NCBI RefSeq assembly: GCF_040183065.1
Contig: NC_091120.1
Coordinates: 182,670,396 to 182,734,395, forward strand
Source: Periplaneta americana
Lineage: Eukaryota > Arthropoda > Insecta > Blattodea > Blattidae
DNA: 64,000 nucleotides
Direction: 5' to 3'
Numbering within the stretch: the stretch's first letter is position 1; every line of letters starts with the position of its first letter. Positions 45,841 through 56,918 of the stretch are shown piece after piece. The notes beneath the pieces were generated by a model, which searched no databases, had not been told where the DNA came from, and saw only the letters and a list, made by a program, of their open reading frames with translations. The position numbers and the translations under genes were made by a program.

Positions 45841-46112
45841 CAAATCTAGTCTTTCAGGTGAAGCTCTCTGTAAAGCAGATTTGAATAATTTCAAGGGAAA
45901 AATTGTTCCGGGGCTGGGTATCGATCCCGGTACCTCTGGTTGAACGTACCAGCGCTCTCCCAACTGAGCTACCCGGGAACTCCACCCGACACTGTCTCAA
46001 CTTTTCCTTTTATATCCACACAACTCGCGTGGGCTGACGAAACGCCAGAGACCCACATCGAAATTATTCAAATCTGCTTTACAGGGAGCTTCACCTGAAA
46101 GACTAGATTTGC
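45841..46112 (-). mobile_element. SINE family B, reverse copy (left arm of inverted pair)
   Basis: 45893-46061 is the reverse complement of 46182-46350 with about two mismatches. The outer 45841-45892 also pairs with 46061-46112. tRNA-like head reversed at 45905-45980. Confidence 0.85.
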
Positions 46113-46365
46113 ATAATATATACGTTACTGTGTTAGTTAACAGAAAACCACAATTCCAAGTCACACAGAGTTTGTGTGCACTCGATGTGGGTCTCTGGCG
46201 TTTCGTCAGCCCACGCGAGTTGTGTGGATATAAAGGGAAAAGTTGAGACGGTGTCGGGTGGAGTTCCCGGGTAGCTCAGTTGGGAGAGCGCTGGTACGTT
46301 CAACCAGAGGTACCGGGATCGATACCCAGCCCCGGAACAATTTTTCCCTTAAAATTATTCACATT
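46113..46365 (+). mobile_element. SINE family B, forward copy (right arm)
   Basis: Leader with GTTAACAGAAAACCACAATT, body, tRNA-like head GGGTAGCTCAGTTGGGAGAG, B-box GGGATCGATACC and end TTTTTCCCTT. U33 is replaced by C in the anticodon loop, so it is not a tRNA gene. Confidence 0.85.
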
Positions 46366-46437
46366 ATATTTACTTTGAACATTGCGTTTAGTACTTACTA
46401 AAAGGTTCAAATCAAGCATTATCCTCATACATTTTAA

Positions 46438-46668
46438 TTATTCAAAACAATTACTACATAACTTTGCATGGTATTCTTGGCAGAAAGTCTTGCGGCAATT
46501 GATACAATACGTGAGAGCCATTCTTCTCTTTTCTGATGGACACATGTTCACAGAAGAAAGTTCAGTAAATTCTTCTTGGTGATTTTCGATCCCCAGTACA
46601 CATTTGATCTTTGAATAAAGATCAGTGTAAAGTGTTTGAATACTTTGTATTTTCTTCATCCATGACAA
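46438..46668 (-). pseudogene. PiggyBac-like C-terminal Cys-rich tail
   Basis: Minus frame ends CPSEKRRMALTYCINC then RKTFCQEYHAKLCSNCFE. CPxxKxR, CxxC, CxEyH and CxxC match the cross-brace zinc finger at the end of piggyBac-type transposases. Only about 35 residues are informative and no catalytic domain is nearby. Confidence 0.5.
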
Positions 46669-46728
46669 TAAAATTAGTCCTTCGCTTAGTACAAGGTAGG
46701 TTTTCCTCCGAAGTGTCCAATTTGTCGT

Positions 46729-47037
46729 CCAAATAAAAAAAATAATTAAACAAAAATGATGAACCTAATATCTCGTCCACCACCCGTCTATTTCTGCAAC
46801 TGTTCTGACTCTAAGGGGCATGGAATCGAATTTGAGGCGCGAGTTGTTCGAAAATAAGCCCCCTCGGAATCAGAACGAGCTGTGGGGTCAAGTTCTCGAA
46901 GCCTGAAAAGACGTCGCGCAGAATCGGGGGTGTTTTCGCCAGCTCGTCGATTCCAGGGTAGGGTCACAGCAGTAGCAGAAGTAAACGGGTGGTGGACGAG
47001 GTATTACGTTCACCATTTTTGATTATTATTTTTTGGT
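46729..47037. mobile_element. MITE with long (about 75 bp) inverted ends
   Basis: CTCGTCCACCACCCGTCTA at the left pairs with the right arm near 46962-46982, with matching AT-rich outer parts (AAAAATGATGAAC / GTTCACCATTTTT). About 310 bp. Flanking duplication not resolved because the outer parts are A/T-rich. Confidence 0.65.
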
Positions 47038-47384
47038 TATTATGATTAGTTTTGTATGTGGAAGACAAACTGAATCTTCCAATTGAATTTTCTTTTTTTT
47101 TAATTGTTTTCTGCGGGGTTAAGGCAAATAAAATCCCACAAAAGATGGAAAATAATTATTCCACATACGAAAACAAACAAAATAAAACTTCGATCGCAGA
47201 TGTCTTAACAAGAATTCATGTAAAAAAATCCTGCAGCAAATGTGACCTGAACCCATACTCTCCTGCACGATTAACAGACAACGTAACAGCCTGAGCTATT
47301 ATGTAGAGACAGAAACCGTGTCCTCCGCGTGGATGTCGATCTCCTCGTCCAGACATTCTCTATTATACAGTATATATTATTTTA
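47038..47384. other. No recognisable gene
   Basis: An 80-codon plus frame (47052-47294) has no domain. Confidence 0.45.
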
Positions 47385-47475
47385 ATGTACCGAAGTACAT
47401 ATGATATTTCCATGCAGATATTCTGCGTCTTCATACGATGAAAGAGTAATGGAACAGAGAAAAATTCTCTCCGGC
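47385..47475 (-). mobile_element. SINE family A, reverse 3' part
   Basis: Reversed UUCG-loop hairpin (47385-47400), then a tail whose 43 bases (47433-47475) are the exact reverse complement of 47697-47739. Confidence 0.8.
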
Positions 47476-47745
47476 CAACTAGTCACTCATAACGAGTGAA
47501 CCTCAGCACATGTGTGGACTTCAGTCCTACGTTCATAGACATCTATGACGTAGTGCAGAGGGCGGCCACTAGAGGGAACCCAAGAGTTGGAACTTAAACT
47601 GAGACGATTCTGTCCGACACCGGGATGGGTATCCGGTGTGGCTTAGTGGATAAAGCATCAGCACGTAGAGCTGAAAACACGGGTTCAAATCCCGGTGCCG
47701 GAGAGAATTTTTCTCTGTTCCATTACTCTTTCATCGTATTCTCTA
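47476..47745 (+). mobile_element. SINE family A, forward copy
   Basis: Starts at the AACTAGTCACTCATAACGAG leader region, head GTGTGGCTTAGTGGATAAAG, B-box GGGTTCAAATCCC, and ends within the tail at about 47739. Confidence 0.8.
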
Positions 47746-48445
47746 TTATGCTGGTTACATTAGGTTTACCATCGTTATATTTTACTGCAAGATTTACAGC
47801 AGCCAAAAATGCTCATCTACTATAACAATATACTACTTTTCTTCGAATCTTTTAAACAATGCTTTTCTGTTTACAACAATCGAAGTAAAACGATTTTCAA
47901 CAGCTGTCAAAGCGATCGCGTGTGTACCACCGCTTTGAACCATTGAGCGTGCACAGTATGTTGTAACTGGAACTTGGAAAATTCAGGGGGACCAAATTTT
48001 GTTTCTGGGATTGTACAAATTCACTTCGTACAATTCAGAATTAATTTACGTCTAAGGCCCTGTGCATACAAACCAGAACTATGTATAACTGGGTTGCATA
48101 TAACTGAGGTTCTGCTGTATTCCATGCTTTTACCTTGGATAACCTACGTAATGAATATTTTTATCACAGATTTTCGATATTTTTCCTGTGTTAAATTTTA
48201 GAGAGACTGCCTATCCTGTCTTCCCTGTCGCTACTACCTAATAGCTTGATACATGTCCTGAGTTCCTAGAGCGTATTTATTGGTTATTTAACCCTTTACT
48301 GTCCTATGTGTAATAACGTTGAGTTGCAAAAGTAATATTGATATTGATATTTATTTGTCACTCAACTTTACAATTCACAGTTATGGTGGACCTTCACATT
48401 TCTGTTTTTCGATCCACCATCCCTTTAATACATATAACTCTGCAA
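47746..48445. other. No recognisable gene
   Basis: Several short frames, none with domains. ATTGATATTGATATT short repeat near 48340. Confidence 0.45.
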
Positions 48446-49377
48446 AAGTAATATGAGTTACAAGAGCGGTATGTTGACATTTTCATGTTCGAGGAAAAGA
48501 TTGAAAAAGCGAAACGTAGTTGAGCTTTTTTAATTTCCGATAACATGAAAACAAACATACCGCTCGTGTATCGTACATTATTTTGTGCGAAGATCGTTTA
48601 TTACATACCTGAAAGAGGAATTTCTAGATTTTTTTTTTATTTTAGTAGGTTATTTTACGACGCTTTATCAACATCTTTGGTTATTTAGCGTCTGAGTGAG
48701 ATGAAGGTGATAATGCCGGTGAAATGAGTCCGGGGTCCAGCACCGAAAGTTACCCAGCATTTGCTCATATTGGGTTGAGGGAAAACCCCGGAAAAAACCT
48801 CAACCAGGTAACTTGCCCCGATCGGGAATCGAACCCGGGCCACCTGGTTTCGCGGCCAGACGCGCTGACCGTTACTCCACAGGTGTGGACGGAATTTTTA
48901 ATTAGTTGCAATGAAATCTCCATCTTGGTTTCTGTTCAATGATGGCAACTTTGGAAAACAAATATATCTATCTTCAACATTGTTCCTATAAAATGTTTTT
49001 CCCCCAGTCTATGATGAGTCTGGAATCTTGTTGATTTTTTCACGGCTTCCTTAATGTTACTTGCATTACAAATGCAGTAACTTTTGTGGTGTTGTAGAAT
49101 TTACTTAATTTTTGCAAATATTTAAAAACAATAATTAACAGTGCAATTTAGGTGAAATTGCAGTGGTAAGTTTCCAATTTATAATTATTACTATATTGAA
49201 CGCCTTTAAAAATAATATGTTAAAAGCCTAAAGCAGTAAAATGAATGTCGCGCTTAAGCGGTAAGAATAGGGAAATTGTTATGTGTGTTACGTTGGGAAT
49301 ACTGAATGTGGTATTTCACACTTACCGCGTATTGGTTGTGTGCGGAAAGCAAGCAAATACGCACGATCTCGCACAAA
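48446..49377 (+). mobile_element. Repeat family R, copy 4, split by a SINE
   Basis: Same ends as the other copies (AGTAATATGAGTTACAAGAG ... GATCTCGCACAAA). Interrupted by SINE C at 48627-48890. Confidence 0.75.
48627..48890 (-). mobile_element. SINE family C in repeat R
   Basis: Duplication GGAATTTCTA / GGAATTTTTA (48617-48626, 48891-48900; 9 of 10). A-tail (T-run on plus), intact B-box GGGAATCGAACCCGGG. Confidence 0.9.
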
Positions 49378-49880
49378 CATTTTTACAAACCATAATGGTT
49401 CATTAAAGAGTCCTCTAACTTACAGCTTTAATTTTGGTCATCTAAGAAGTTAACACGGTTTACCGTTGTGACTACGTTTTATTCCACGCAGAGGTAGAAT
49501 ACCTCCAACTGATATGTTTGTATTAGTCCCCATCGAGGGAAGGGGCACGGACTAGGGAACTGCCTTCATACGTAGTCAGTTTACGTGAGCCCAGTTCACT
49601 ACCCTACATGGAATGGTGTACATACTCTAAGGTTCCTAACGCTACAGATTCCCCTGCGTCCCACCTTCGAACTCTCCTACAGCCTACAAAATCCCTTTAC
49701 CTTTCCCCGTGAGCATTATCGCGGTCCTTTGGTCCCACGACTACCATGAGCCCCAAGGGAGAGCCCACGGTACACAGCACTACCACCAGCAACTAATGAC
49801 CACATACACGCGGTCCAAGTTGGATGGCGGCCCGCAGTCCGAAATATGACAAAGAAACGGAGATGATGAGTAAAGAGGAG
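49378..49880. other. GC-richer non-coding unit before a SINE
   Basis: Unit without protein content, placed like 9830-10155 in front of a divergent family C-like SINE. Probably one composite repeat type. Confidence 0.4.
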
Positions 49881-49884
49881 ATGT

Positions 49885-50075
49885 GTGATTACTGATTATG
49901 ACGGAGAAATGAGTGCGAGGTCCAACGCCGAAAGTTACCCAGCAATTATGCTTTAAGTAGTTGAGGGAAAACCTCGAAAAAAACTCAACAAGGTAACTAG
50001 TCCCAACTATGATTTGAACCCGGACCCGCAGGTTTCACGGTTAGACTTGCTAACCGTTATTCCACGGCGGTGTAC
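49885..50075 (-). mobile_element. Divergent SINE family C-like element
   Basis: GAGGGAAAACCTCGAAAAAAAC body, B-box remnant TGATTTGAACCCGGAC and head TTATTCCACGGCGGTG. Confidence 0.65.
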
Positions 50076-50590
50076 CCCACTGTGGTAGAGATGGAAGTTT
50101 GTATCCTCTAGTCGAAATGCTGAAGTGCATCCTTGAAAGCTGCGGAGTTTTACAGCCCACATTACATATCGAGGTCAATTCCATCTTTCACAGCACCGGT
50201 TCTTAAATTACGGGTCACATGCAGAATTAATTCTTAGGCGTGAAGTCAAATCCAAAAAAATTGATATCGGTAACGTAATTTGTATGAAGAGGAAATGTAC
50301 GGTGCTCACAAAGAGGGGTGAAGGACGCTACACAGCAATTTAAGGCCCACAGACACCTACGTACGATTTCCGCTAGAAATCACGACACAGAAGGCCGAGA
50401 TTTAACCTACTGACTTAAAGACCGAAAGCGTGTCTCTTGCCCTGTGTTTAAACCGTGGCCTTGCATTAATGACAATGACCAATACGTCGAGGTACTGCTT
50501 AATGCCTAGGTTTGCTTAAAAATCTTCGTAAGAGCGACAATGGAATGGCAAAATCCATGCACGTGGTCCATGATTAAAACTGACGAAGAC
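50076..50590. other. No recognisable gene
   Basis: Unique-looking sequence leading into the satellite; no frame or domain recognised. Confidence 0.45.
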
Positions 50591-50840
50591 CATTACATGT
50601 GCCGACAAAGATGATTGCAATATGATGAAGTTGATGGTTACACGTGACTACGACGATATTTGACGATGTTGATGATTACATGAGACGGTGATGATGTGAC
50701 AATAATGATTACATGCGAAGGGGAAGATGATTACACGTGACGAAGATGATGCAACGAGAAAGATTATTACATGTAACGACGATAATGATTACATGTGATG
50801 ATAATGATTATATATGGCGAAGAAAATACTGTGACGAGGA

Positions 50841-51410
50841 GGTTAATTACATGTGACGACGATGATAATTACATGTGACGAGATGATGATTACATGTGAT
50901 GATTATATATGGCGAAGAAAATAATGTGACGAGGAGGTTGATTACATGTGACGACGATGATAATTACATGTGACGAGATGATGATTACATGTGATGATTA
51001 TATATGGCGAAGAAAATAATGTGACGAGGAGGTTGATTACATGTGACGACGATGATAATTACATGTGACGAGATGATGATTACATGTGATGATTATATAT
51101 GGCGAAGAAAATAATGTGACGAGGAGGTTGATTACATGTGACGACGATGATAATTACATGTGACGAGATGATGATTACATGTGATGATTATATATGGCGA
51201 AGAAAATAATGTGACGAGGAGGTTGATTACATGTGACGACGATGATAATTACATGTGACGAGATGATGATTACATGTGATGATTATATATGGCGAAGAAA
51301 ATAATGTGACGAGGAGGTTGATTACATGTGACGACGATGATAATTACATGTGACGAGATGATGATTACATGTGATGATTATATATGGCGAAGAAAATAAT
51401 GTGACGAGGT
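50841..51410. repeat. 95-bp tandem repeat, six units
   Basis: The word GGTTGATTACATGTGAC (GGTTAATTAC in the first) occurs at 50841, 50936, 51031, 51126, 51221 and 51316, exactly 95 bases apart. Units are virtually identical, indicating recent amplification within the older satellite. Confidence 0.95.
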
Positions 51411-51457
51411 TGATTACATGTGGCAAGGAGATGATTACATGTGACGCCGATGATATT

Positions 51458-51706
51458 TGAAGAGTCCACTGCAAGAATGATGGATGTCACTTTCTTGTCG
51501 AAAATGAACCAAGACTGTCAATGCATAGCTTAAGACATATAGAATGTACATACAGAGTTATATGGCATTAACACTGATAGTCATTGTCCAGTAACGATCG
51601 GAAAATCACAGTTAAGCTTTGAGCGCTGAGCATTTCAAACTTTCAATTGCTTCTCCTGCAAAATGTACTCCAAATGACATCGGTCATTCTTGCAGTGGAC
51701 TCTTCA
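51458..51706. mobile_element. 249-bp MITE inside the satellite
   Basis: Inverted ends TGAAGAGTCCACTGCAAGAA on both sides (perfect), then two mismatches and GATGTCA. Flanked by ATT (51455-51457, 51707-51709). Non-coding. Confidence 0.85.
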
Positions 51707-52954
51707 ATTACATGTGACGAGATGATGATTACATGTGATGATAATGCTTATATATGACGAAGAAAATGTGACGAGGTTGATTACATATGACAAAAGAAAT
51801 GATTACATGTGACGACGATAATGTGACAAGGAGATGATTACATGTGACGACGATGATAATGTGACAAGAAGATGATTACACGTGCCGACGATGATAACGC
51901 GACAAGACGATGACAATGTGACAAGATGATGATTATATGTGACGACGATGATAATGTACAAGAAGATGATTACATGTGCCGACGATGATAAAGCGACATG
52001 ACGATGACAATGTGACAAGAAGATGATTATATGTGACGACGATGATAATGTACAACAAGATGATTACATGTGCCGACGATGATAACGCGACAAGACGATG
52101 ACAATGTGACAAGAAGATGATTATATGTGACGACGATGATAATGTGACAAGAAGATGATTACATGTGCCGACGATGATAACGCGACAAGACGATGACAAT
52201 GTGACAAGATGATTATATGTGACGATGATGATAATGTGACAAGAAAATCATTACATGTGCCGACGATGATAACCCGACAAGACGATGACAATGTGACAAG
52301 ATGATGATTACATGTGACGACGATGACAATGTGACAAGAAGATGATTACATGTGACGACGAAGATAACGCGACAAGACGATGACAATGTGACAAGAAGAT
52401 GATTATATGTGACGACGATGATAATGTGCCAAGATGATGATTACATGTGACGACGATGATAATGTGACAAGAAGATGATTACATGTGACGATGATGATAA
52501 CGCGACAAGACGATGACAATGTGACAAAATGATGATTATATGTGAAGACGATAATGTACAAGAAGATGATTACATGTGCCAACGATGATAACGCGACAAG
52601 ACGATGAGAATGTGACAAGATGGTGATTACATGTGACGACGATGATAATGTGACAAGATGATTACATGTGCCGACGATGATAAAGCGACAAGACGATGAC
52701 AATGTGACAAGATAATGATTACATGCGACGGCGATGATAATGTGACAAGAAGATGATTACATGTGACGATGATGGTAATTGCATATGAGGAAGATGATTA
52801 CACGTGATATCGACGAGGATGTGACAAGGAATATGATTATATGTGACGAGGAAAATGGTTACAATAACAACGCTGAAAATATAACGGGGGAGATGATTAC
52901 ATGTGACAATGATGTGACGAGGAAAATGGCGATTACATGGGACGATAATTCAAT

Positions 52955-53188
52955 GTGGTATTCGGGTAAAGGGAGTTAAAGTCATTTTTGTGCAAACTGT
53001 GTTTTGTTCTCCAGGCGAATACACAAGTTAAGTTCTGCAAGTAGGTGTCAAAAAAACAAAAGAATACTAGCATTTGATGTGTTTTATTTGTGTAGAAAAT
53101 TATTTGCAATCAGGTTCCTTAGTTTAATTTTCATTTATCTCTTAACTCATTTTATAACTTAACTCCCTTTAGCCAAACACCATCGAAT
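52955..53188. mobile_element. Small inverted-repeat element in the satellite
   Basis: TCGGGTAAAGGGAGTTAA at left and, reversed, TTGGCTAAAGGGAGTTAA at right, with TGGT outside both. About 230 bp, non-coding. No clean duplication found. Confidence 0.65.
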
Positions 53189-53480
53189 TATTACATGTGA
53201 CGTGGAGGAAAATGATTACACGGCAACAATAATATTACATGTGACGAGGAAGATTACATGACAATATTATTACATGTGACGAGGAAGATGACCAAATGTG
53301 ACGAAGATAACACTGTGACGACGATGATTACAATGTGATAACGATAGAGACCACAATGTGGCGGTGATGGTGATTACAGTTGATGAATAATGTAACGAAA
53401 ATGACGAAATGCGATTAGATGGTGATGATTATTACTTAGATATAGTTACAAGTGACGACTGTTATTACAGAGCGTGGTGG

Positions 53481-54226
53481 TGATGATAGAGGAGCTCTGA
53501 GGGGTTGGCAGGATAGCCTATGTGGTCGCTAACACAACAGGGCAGTCCCACCTGCTCGCACATTGTCAATCCCTGAATCATCGTGTCCCTGCTTGGGCTC
53601 TCGCGTCTATGTAAGGCCACCACCAACTCTGTCACAAGACTTCATGTGGGATTTTCTAGTCAGAGGGAGGCCAGGGGGACCGCGTCCCATTTCCATAACG
53701 AGTCGTGGTGGGGTGCCCTGTTTGCGGCCCACACGCCCCGACTCCCACGGCCCTGGGTGGAGCCGCACTCACGGGCAAGGTGCAACAACGCCATATAGGT
53801 CAACCGTCGACTTCAAGATGTTCTGCAACTCCTCCAGTGTGGCTATGCGTAAATGAGGTGAAGCTGCTTGCATTATTCACTTCGGGTTATTAGTTTGATG
53901 AACTGACGGCTTCTTTCGAGAAAGATCGATATCTAAAGAGCCTGTGGGACTTTTTAGCGCCGAAGCTATTCCAAGGCACTTACTTAAAAAAAAATAGGTT
54001 TTCCTACTATGAATCAAATACACATTTACCACCATCACCAACGCCATTAATTACGGACCTCTCCACGATACAGTAGTTCTCCGTCATGCTTAAGAAAGGC
54101 ACGTTTGCCAGGGCGATAGTTACGGATAGATGGCAGACCAATTGCAAAAGATATAATATACAGTGGCGCAGTCGGGGGTCTAATGGGGCTAAGTCCCCGA
54201 GATGCGAGTGGTTTTTATTTCAATTA
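53481..54226. other. No confirmed gene; GC-richer patch 53500-53800
   Basis: Three overlapping frames of 62-97 codons (53563-53893) lie in the GC-richer patch, none with a recognisable domain. Probably a repeat unit. Confidence 0.4.
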
Positions 54227-54440
54227 GGGGAGAGTCGGGTAGTATCGGACATCGGGTAATATCGGACAGTGCGTTTCTTTCATCTACCACCATATGGTAG
54301 TACCTGAATGACATGGTTACGTTTCTCTATGCGACATCACAGAAACGTAACCACGTCAATCAGGTACTATCATCGTGTGGTAGATGAAAGAAACTCACTG
54401 TCCGATATTACCCGATGTCCGATACTACCCGACTCTCCCC
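54227..54440. mobile_element. Palindromic TA-flanked MITE, copy 2
   Basis: Same 214-bp length and nearly the same sequence as 3773-3986, with TA on both sides (54225-54226, 54441-54442). Confidence 0.85.
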
Positions 54441-54460
54441 TAATTGATAATATTCACTAC

Positions 54461-54479
54461 AGGTTAGGTTAGGTTAGGT
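54461..54479. repeat. Short interstitial TTAGG-type run
   Basis: AGGTTAGGTTAGGTTAGGT: almost four units of the insect telomere repeat. Too short to imply a former chromosome end. Confidence 0.7.
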
Positions 54480-54811
54480 AAGGTAACGGTGGCTAGGTGC
54501 GGGTTAGGGACGACCCTCTGCACGTCGGCCATACTGAAGCCTATTGTGCGCTCCGAATTTACGGAATAAATGAAGATGAGGTGTACCAGCCCACCGGCCG
54601 CATGTGACCCCTCACCCAATGGGCTCGTCAGATCTGATACATAGACTAACCCTGAATGTACCTAAGCGGTTACTATAAAATTTCAAGGACTATTCCATTT
54701 ACTTGTGAATACAATTGCGACAACCGAATAAAAGTTCTTCTCCATAATATTAAGACTTTGTAGTAAGTAACTACAGAAAAATCTACACATTATGTTGTGC
54801 ATACCTGTTCT
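54480..54811. other. No recognisable gene
   Basis: Nothing recognised. Confidence 0.45.
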
Positions 54812-55071
54812 TTTTTTAAGTTGGTTATTTAACGACGCTGTATCAACTACGAGATTATTTAGCGTCAATGAGATTGGTGATAGCGAGATGGTATTTGGCG
54901 AGATGAGGCCGAGAATTCGCCATGAATTACCTGGCATTCACCTTACGGTTGGGGAAAACTTCGGAAAAAACCCAACCAGGTAATCAGCCCAAGCGGGGAT
55001 CGAACCCGCGCCCAAGCACAACTTCAGACCAGCAGGCAAATGCCTTAACCGACTGAGCCACGCCGGTGGCT
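54812..55071 (-). mobile_element. SINE family E, reference copy
   Basis: 14-bp duplication TGCATACCTGTTCT / TGCATAGCTGTTCT (54798-54811, 55072-55085). Tail GGTTATTTAACGACGC, body with TTTGGCGAGATGAGGCCGAG, B-box GGGGATCGAACCCGCG, head GACTGAGCCACGCCGG. Confidence 0.9.
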
Positions 55072-55085
55072 TGCATAGCTGTTCT

Positions 55086-55928
55086 ATATAAATCAGTCTC
55101 CCCAGTAGTAATTAAACAGAGAGTCATAATTATGTAAACTTTTTTAACTTGTCAACTTGATTCCTTTCTAAAATAGAAACAGATAATATAACGTGGACTC
55201 ACCATTATGTAGCAGAGCGTGTTGCAAATGTGTACCTTCTGGCTGCACTTCTTCCTATACATTCGTCACAAAAATCTTCTAACTTCAACTTTCAGCACTA
55301 TCCTTATGTACTGTATATCTATGTAAAACAATTGACTAAAGATCTGCTCCCACTTAGCGGCATCAAACCGAATCAAATTGAAGGCAGAAGTCTGCTGTCG
55401 CTCACCTCTAATGGAATCGAACCGAACAGTACTTTTATGTTTTGTCATACAAAAGAGGATAATTCTGCACAAAATTTATTAACTTTTGTTCATTTTAAAT
55501 TGTGATTTTGCAATAACTTCCAATAGTAAACAAATTAAGCCGCCAAGAATGGATGTGGTTCATTTGTTTTTTATCGAAGGGTTCCCGAGAACTTACGATC
55601 ATCCCGAAACAAGAAATTCTGTTCCGTTCGATTCGACGCACCGTTTTCTGCTAGTTTACATTTAAATACATTGTGAAGAGAAATTCTGTTTGATTCGATT
55701 CCGCTAAGTTGAAGCGGGCTTTAAGTCTTTGCTCGGATATTGCTGAACTCGTAGTCGAAAAAGATCTTTTGATAGTCTCGCTTCTCGGAAACTATGAACA
55801 TAGCCATCTGACTAGTGGTAGGAGAGGCGAATAAAGTTCACACAAACAATGAATCCTTACTTATTTAAAAAAAAAATCTGTTACGGTATTTACTAATTTC
55901 AATATGCAATCCATCAAGAATTACGACA
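55086..55928. other. No recognisable gene
   Basis: A 91-codon plus frame (55230-55505) has no domain. Nothing else. Confidence 0.45.
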
Positions 55929-55931
55929 ATG

Positions 55932-55991
<60 letters not shown>
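55929..55991. repeat. (TAA)n microsatellite
   Basis: About 21 ATA/TAA units. Confidence 0.9.
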
Positions 55992-55994
<3 letters not shown>

Positions 55995-56105
55995 GTCGCC
56001 GAGTTAGCTCTGTGGTAGTGTGTCTGCCTCCAGACTAGCCAGCCAGGGGTTCGATTCCCGGTGAAATCAGAGATTTTCGTGTAAATTTGGAGGTGCACGA
56101 CTTCT
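55992..56105 (+). mobile_element. SINE family G (tRNA-like head)
   Basis: CCGAGTTAGCTCTGTGGTAG resembles an A-box region and GGGGTTCGATTCCCGG is a strong B-box. No proper anticodon stem or acceptor pairing, so not a tRNA gene. Body short. Confidence 0.6.
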
Positions 56106-56109
56106 AATC

Positions 56110-56529
56110 ACTATAGTCGCGACGCTGTTATTCGCGGCGTGACTCCTCCTCTTTGCTTACGTCTTAGGAAGGGAAGGCTCTATAAAGTCTAGGTAGGTAC
56201 TATCGTTCGCCATTTTTGTTCTTTCGTTGTCGAGCTACCATACGAGGAATCTATTTGCCACACCGTTAAACATTATCATTTCGTAGCTCCTATGATAATA
56301 AATCAAACGCACTGTAATTCAACAAATAATTGAGCGGTAAATAACGTCTTCGTGTGCTTTCTGCGAACGCCAACGAAAGACCCAAAATGGCGGGCGATTA
56401 TATTAAGTATTTATCGAGCCATAAGAAATGAATAACGTCTTCCTCAGCGAATCACAAGACGCACACGTTTAAATGTAGCCGACTTGCAACGCGATTGGCT
56501 GCCGGAAATTAGAGCGACGGGACTATAGT
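56110..56529. mobile_element. 420-bp MITE
   Basis: Ends ACTATAGTCGCGACGCT and, reversed, ACTATAGTCCCGTCGCT. Non-coding. Target duplication not resolved. Confidence 0.65.
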
Positions 56530-56629
56530 TTGTGTACCAATATGCCTGGGTTAAATCCCCAATCTCTCCACACAGTTCATATGAAAAGAAGGCATATGTC
56601 ACTGTTGATGGTGATTCGCCCATCGATGA

Positions 56630-56870
56630 CAGAGTTTGTGTGCACTCGATGTGGGTCTCTGGCATCTTGTCAGCCCACTCGAGTTGTGTGGATATAAGGG
56701 GAAAAATTGACAGTGTCGGGTGGAGTTCCTGGATAGCTGAGTTGGTAGAGCGCTGGTACATTCAACAAGAGGTCCCGGGATCGATACCCGACCCCGAAAC
56801 AATTTTTCCCTTGAAATTATTCAAGTCTGCTTCACAGGGAGCTTTACGTGAAAAATTAGACTTGTAGAAT
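56630..56870 (+). mobile_element. SINE family B
   Basis: GTGTGCACTCGATGTGGGTC body, head with GGATAGCTGAGTTGGTAGAG, B-box GGGATCGATACCCG, end TTTTTCCCTTGAAATTATTC followed by the shared trailing sequence. Confidence 0.8.
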
Positions 56871-56918
56871 ATCATATTCTTACCAATTAATTTTCTGTGT
56901 TACGCAATTTGATGAATC

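Larger units (their letters stand above)
50591..53480. repeat. GATGATTACATGTGACGA satellite region
   Basis: Short words GATGATTACATGTGAC, GACGATGATAATGTGACAAG and relatives repeat across about 2.9 kb with changing order. From about 51720 to 52760 a roughly 94-bp higher-order unit marked by CGCGACAAGACGATGACAAT recurs (51901, 51995, 52089, 52184 and later). Minus-strand frames rich in Ser/His/Val are by-products. Two small transposons sit within. Confidence 0.9.

Noticed and set aside
45905-45980. Functional tRNA genes (also near 10851, 46265, 39000, 55992, 19135)
   Set aside because: A- and B-boxes are present but anticodon loops or acceptor stems are wrong, and all lie in multi-copy SINEs with tails and target duplications.
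51803-52702. Ser/His/Val-rich minus-strand frames
   Set aside because: Translations of the GATGATTACATGTGAC satellite; repetitive, overlapping and in several frames.
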